From positions 1 to 6,866 of the forward strand of contig CBDUSI010000168.1 in assembly GCA_965370045.1 (NCBI GenBank): 6,866 bases of DNA, written 5' to 3'. Within the stretch, counting starts at the first letter, position 1, and each line of letters opens with the position of its first letter. This DNA comes from CAZONU01 sp965370045 (GTDB taxonomy: Bacteria > Planctomycetota > SZUA-567 > JAKLDR01). The notes under the pieces were generated by a model. It worked only from the letters and a program-made list of their open reading frames with translations. It did no database searches and was not told the DNA's origin. A program made the position numbers and the translations under genes. Positions 5,710 through 6,866 of this stretch are shown here, piece after piece.

Positions 5710-6768
5710 ATGCCTCAGGAAACCATGACCCCCCGCGAGCGCTGGCTGGCGGTGCTGAAACGCGAAACGCCCGACCGGGTGCCGATGGACTATCAGGCGA
5801 CGCCGGAGGCCACCGGGAAACTGCTGGAGCACCTGGGCTGCGCGACGCTCGACGAGGCTTACGCGAAACTGCACATCGACCACCCGCTGGCCGTCAGACC
5901 GCGCTACGCGGGGCCCAAGCTCCCCGAGAACACCGACGTCCTGGGCCTGGAGCGCAAGACCGTCAACTACGGCACGGGCAGCTACGACGAGGTGGTCAAC
6001 CACCCCCTGGCCGATTACGGCTCGATCGAGGAGATCGAGAAGAGCTACACCTGGCCGGACCACGACTGGTGGGACTACTCGGACATTCCCGGACAGGTAG
6101 CGGGCCAGGAGCACCTTCCGGTCCGCGGCGGCGGCTCGGAGCCCTTTCTGACTTACAAGAACCTGCGCGGCGACGAGCAGGCCTTCATCGACCTCATCGA
6201 TAATCCGGAAATCGTCCACTTCTGCCTGGGCAAGCTCTACGACCTGGCCTACGAGCGGACCCGGCGCATCTACGAGGCGATTCCCGGCCGGGTGATGATC
6301 AGCTACGTGGCCGAGGATCTCGGCGGCCAGACCGCGCTGATGTACTCGCCGGACCAGATACGCGAGTTCTTCATCCCGCACATGCGGCGCATGGCCGAGC
6401 TGGTCCACGACGCGGGCGCGTACGTCTTCACGCACACTGATGGCGCGGTCCGGGATATACTCCCCGACCTCATCAGTATGGGCATGGACGTCCTCAATCC
6501 TGTCCAATGGCGCTGCGCGGGGATGGAGCGCGAGGGTCTGGCGCGCGACTTCGGCGAGAAGATAATCTTTCACGGCGGAGTGGACAACCAGCAGACCCTG
6601 GCCTTCGACTCGGTCGAGGACGTCCGCGCGGAGGTCGCCGAGAACCTGCGCGTCCTGGGCGCCGGCGGCGGCTACGTCCTGGCGCCCTGTCATAACATCC
6701 AGGCGGTGAGCCCCCCGGAAAACGTAGTCGCCATGTACCAGGCCGGCTACGCGCTGGGTTGGACCTGA
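5710..6768 (+). CDS. URO-D superfamily protein, methyltransferase-like (not HemE)
   Basis: A 352-residue cytosolic protein spanning the whole URO-D (uroporphyrinogen decarboxylase-like) TIM-barrel family. It opens with the family start TPRERWLAVLKRETPDRVP. It carries EDLGGQTALMYSP (202-214), then FTHTDG (240-245), a DxLNPVQ loop (260-266), FHGGVDNQ (287-294) and GGGYVLAPCHNIQ (319-331). The HemE substrate-binding N-terminus (RQAGRYLPEY type) is absent, so haem synthesis is unlikely. Relatives include corrinoid-dependent methyltransferases such as MtaA/MtbA, whose zinc site is HxC...C. Here the corresponding positions read H242-x-D244 with Cys327 as a possible third ligand. Substrate unknown. 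I chose ATG 5710 because GGAG (5696-5699) precedes it by 10 bases. ATG 5725, with AGGA 4 bases before it, is an alternative only five codons shorter. Starts at 5650 or 5653 would translate through the GC hairpin and lack family similarity. It is divergent from the protease operon, so a functional link is not implied. Confidence 0.85.
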   Translation: MPQETMTPRERWLAVLKRETPDRVPMDYQATPEATGKLLEHLGCATLDEAYAKLHIDHPLAVRPRYAGPKLPENTDVLGLERKTVNYGTGSYDEVVNHPLADYGSIEEIEKSYTWPDHDWWDYSDIPGQVAGQEHLPVRGGGSEPFLTYKNLRGDEQAFIDLIDNPEIVHFCLGKLYDLAYERTRRIYEAIPGRVMISYVAEDLGGQTALMYSPDQIREFFIPHMRRMAELVHDAGAYVFTHTDGAVRDILPDLISMGMDVLNPVQWRCAGMEREGLARDFGEKIIFHGGVDNQQTLAFDSVEDVRAEVAENLRVLGAGGGYVLAPCHNIQAVSPPENVVAMYQAGYALGWT

Positions 6769-6866
6769 CGGGAGCGCGGAGTTCAACGCGCGCATGAACG
6801 CCGGCGGCATGCTGGAAATCCCCGGGGAGTGAGCCGGCCGTAAGAAGCAACCCGGTCAGCGCCGCC
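6769..6866. other. 3' flank with short coding-like stretch
   Basis: After the URO-D stop no full gene fits. The frame beginning at 6761 stays open to TGA at 6830-6832, reading GPDGSAEFNARMNAGGMLEI and then PGE. About 20 of its 23 codons end in G or C, like the genes here. It contains an ATG at 6794 giving only 12 codons. It may be a displaced C-terminus of the URO-D protein after a frameshift, a remnant, or chance. Confidence 0.35.

Noticed and set aside
5710..6768. HemE, uroporphyrinogen decarboxylase of haem synthesis
   Set aside because: The Arg-rich HemE N-terminal substrate motif is missing, and the HTDG and GGGYVLAPCHN features fit the wider methyltransferase-like branch.
5581..6810. 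409-codon minus-strand open frame opposite the URO-D gene
   Set aside because: It shows no motifs, and the plus strand encodes an unmistakable URO-D family protein over the same bases. The frame would also overlap the operon promoter.

Overview
The window is GC-rich DNA from a Gram-negative-type bacterium. A lipobox-bearing predicted outer-membrane protein with a C-terminal aromatic residue implies an outer membrane. A secreted subtilase fused to Pmp-type beta-helix repeats, a URO-D family paralogue and a Cys-containing C-terminal sorting signal suggest a PVC-type, Hydrogenedentota-like, Sumerlaeota-like or deltaproteobacterial/myxobacterial genome. The sequence alone does not fix the phylum.

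Layout: bases 1-116 hold no gene, only an imperfect inverted repeat at the end of an operon. Bases 117-5525 are a compact three-gene minus-strand operon. It starts from a near-consensus sigma-70 promoter (TTGACT, 18 bp spacer, TATAAT; 5580-5609). In order of transcription it encodes: (1) a 1304-residue secreted serine protease with a tandem pro-region, an S8 catalytic domain, a jelly roll, a nine-coil Pmp-type beta-helix, a BACON-like beta-sandwich and a C-terminal signal made of Gly10, Cys, a membrane segment and an Arg cluster; (2) a 219-residue CPBP (glutamic-type) intramembrane protease whose GTG start overlaps the first gene's stop by 4 nt (GTGA); (3) a 273-residue lipoprotein that looks like a small outer-membrane beta-barrel, 16 nt further on. 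Bases 5526-5709 are a divergent intergenic region. Bases 5710-6768 encode a plus-strand URO-D superfamily protein, probably a methyltransferase-like enzyme rather than HemE. The last ~100 bases contain a short coding-like stretch in another frame.

How the genes work together (inference): the first gene's product is exported and its C-terminal signal is held in the inner membrane. The co-translated CPBP protease is placed to cut at or near Cys1271, as myxosortase-type enzymes are proposed to do for MYXO-CTERM and related Cys-containing signals. That would release the protease or hand it on for surface anchoring. The third gene may be an outer-membrane partner. A sorting substrate, a candidate sorting enzyme and an outer-membrane lipoprotein in one coupled operon is the most notable feature of the window.
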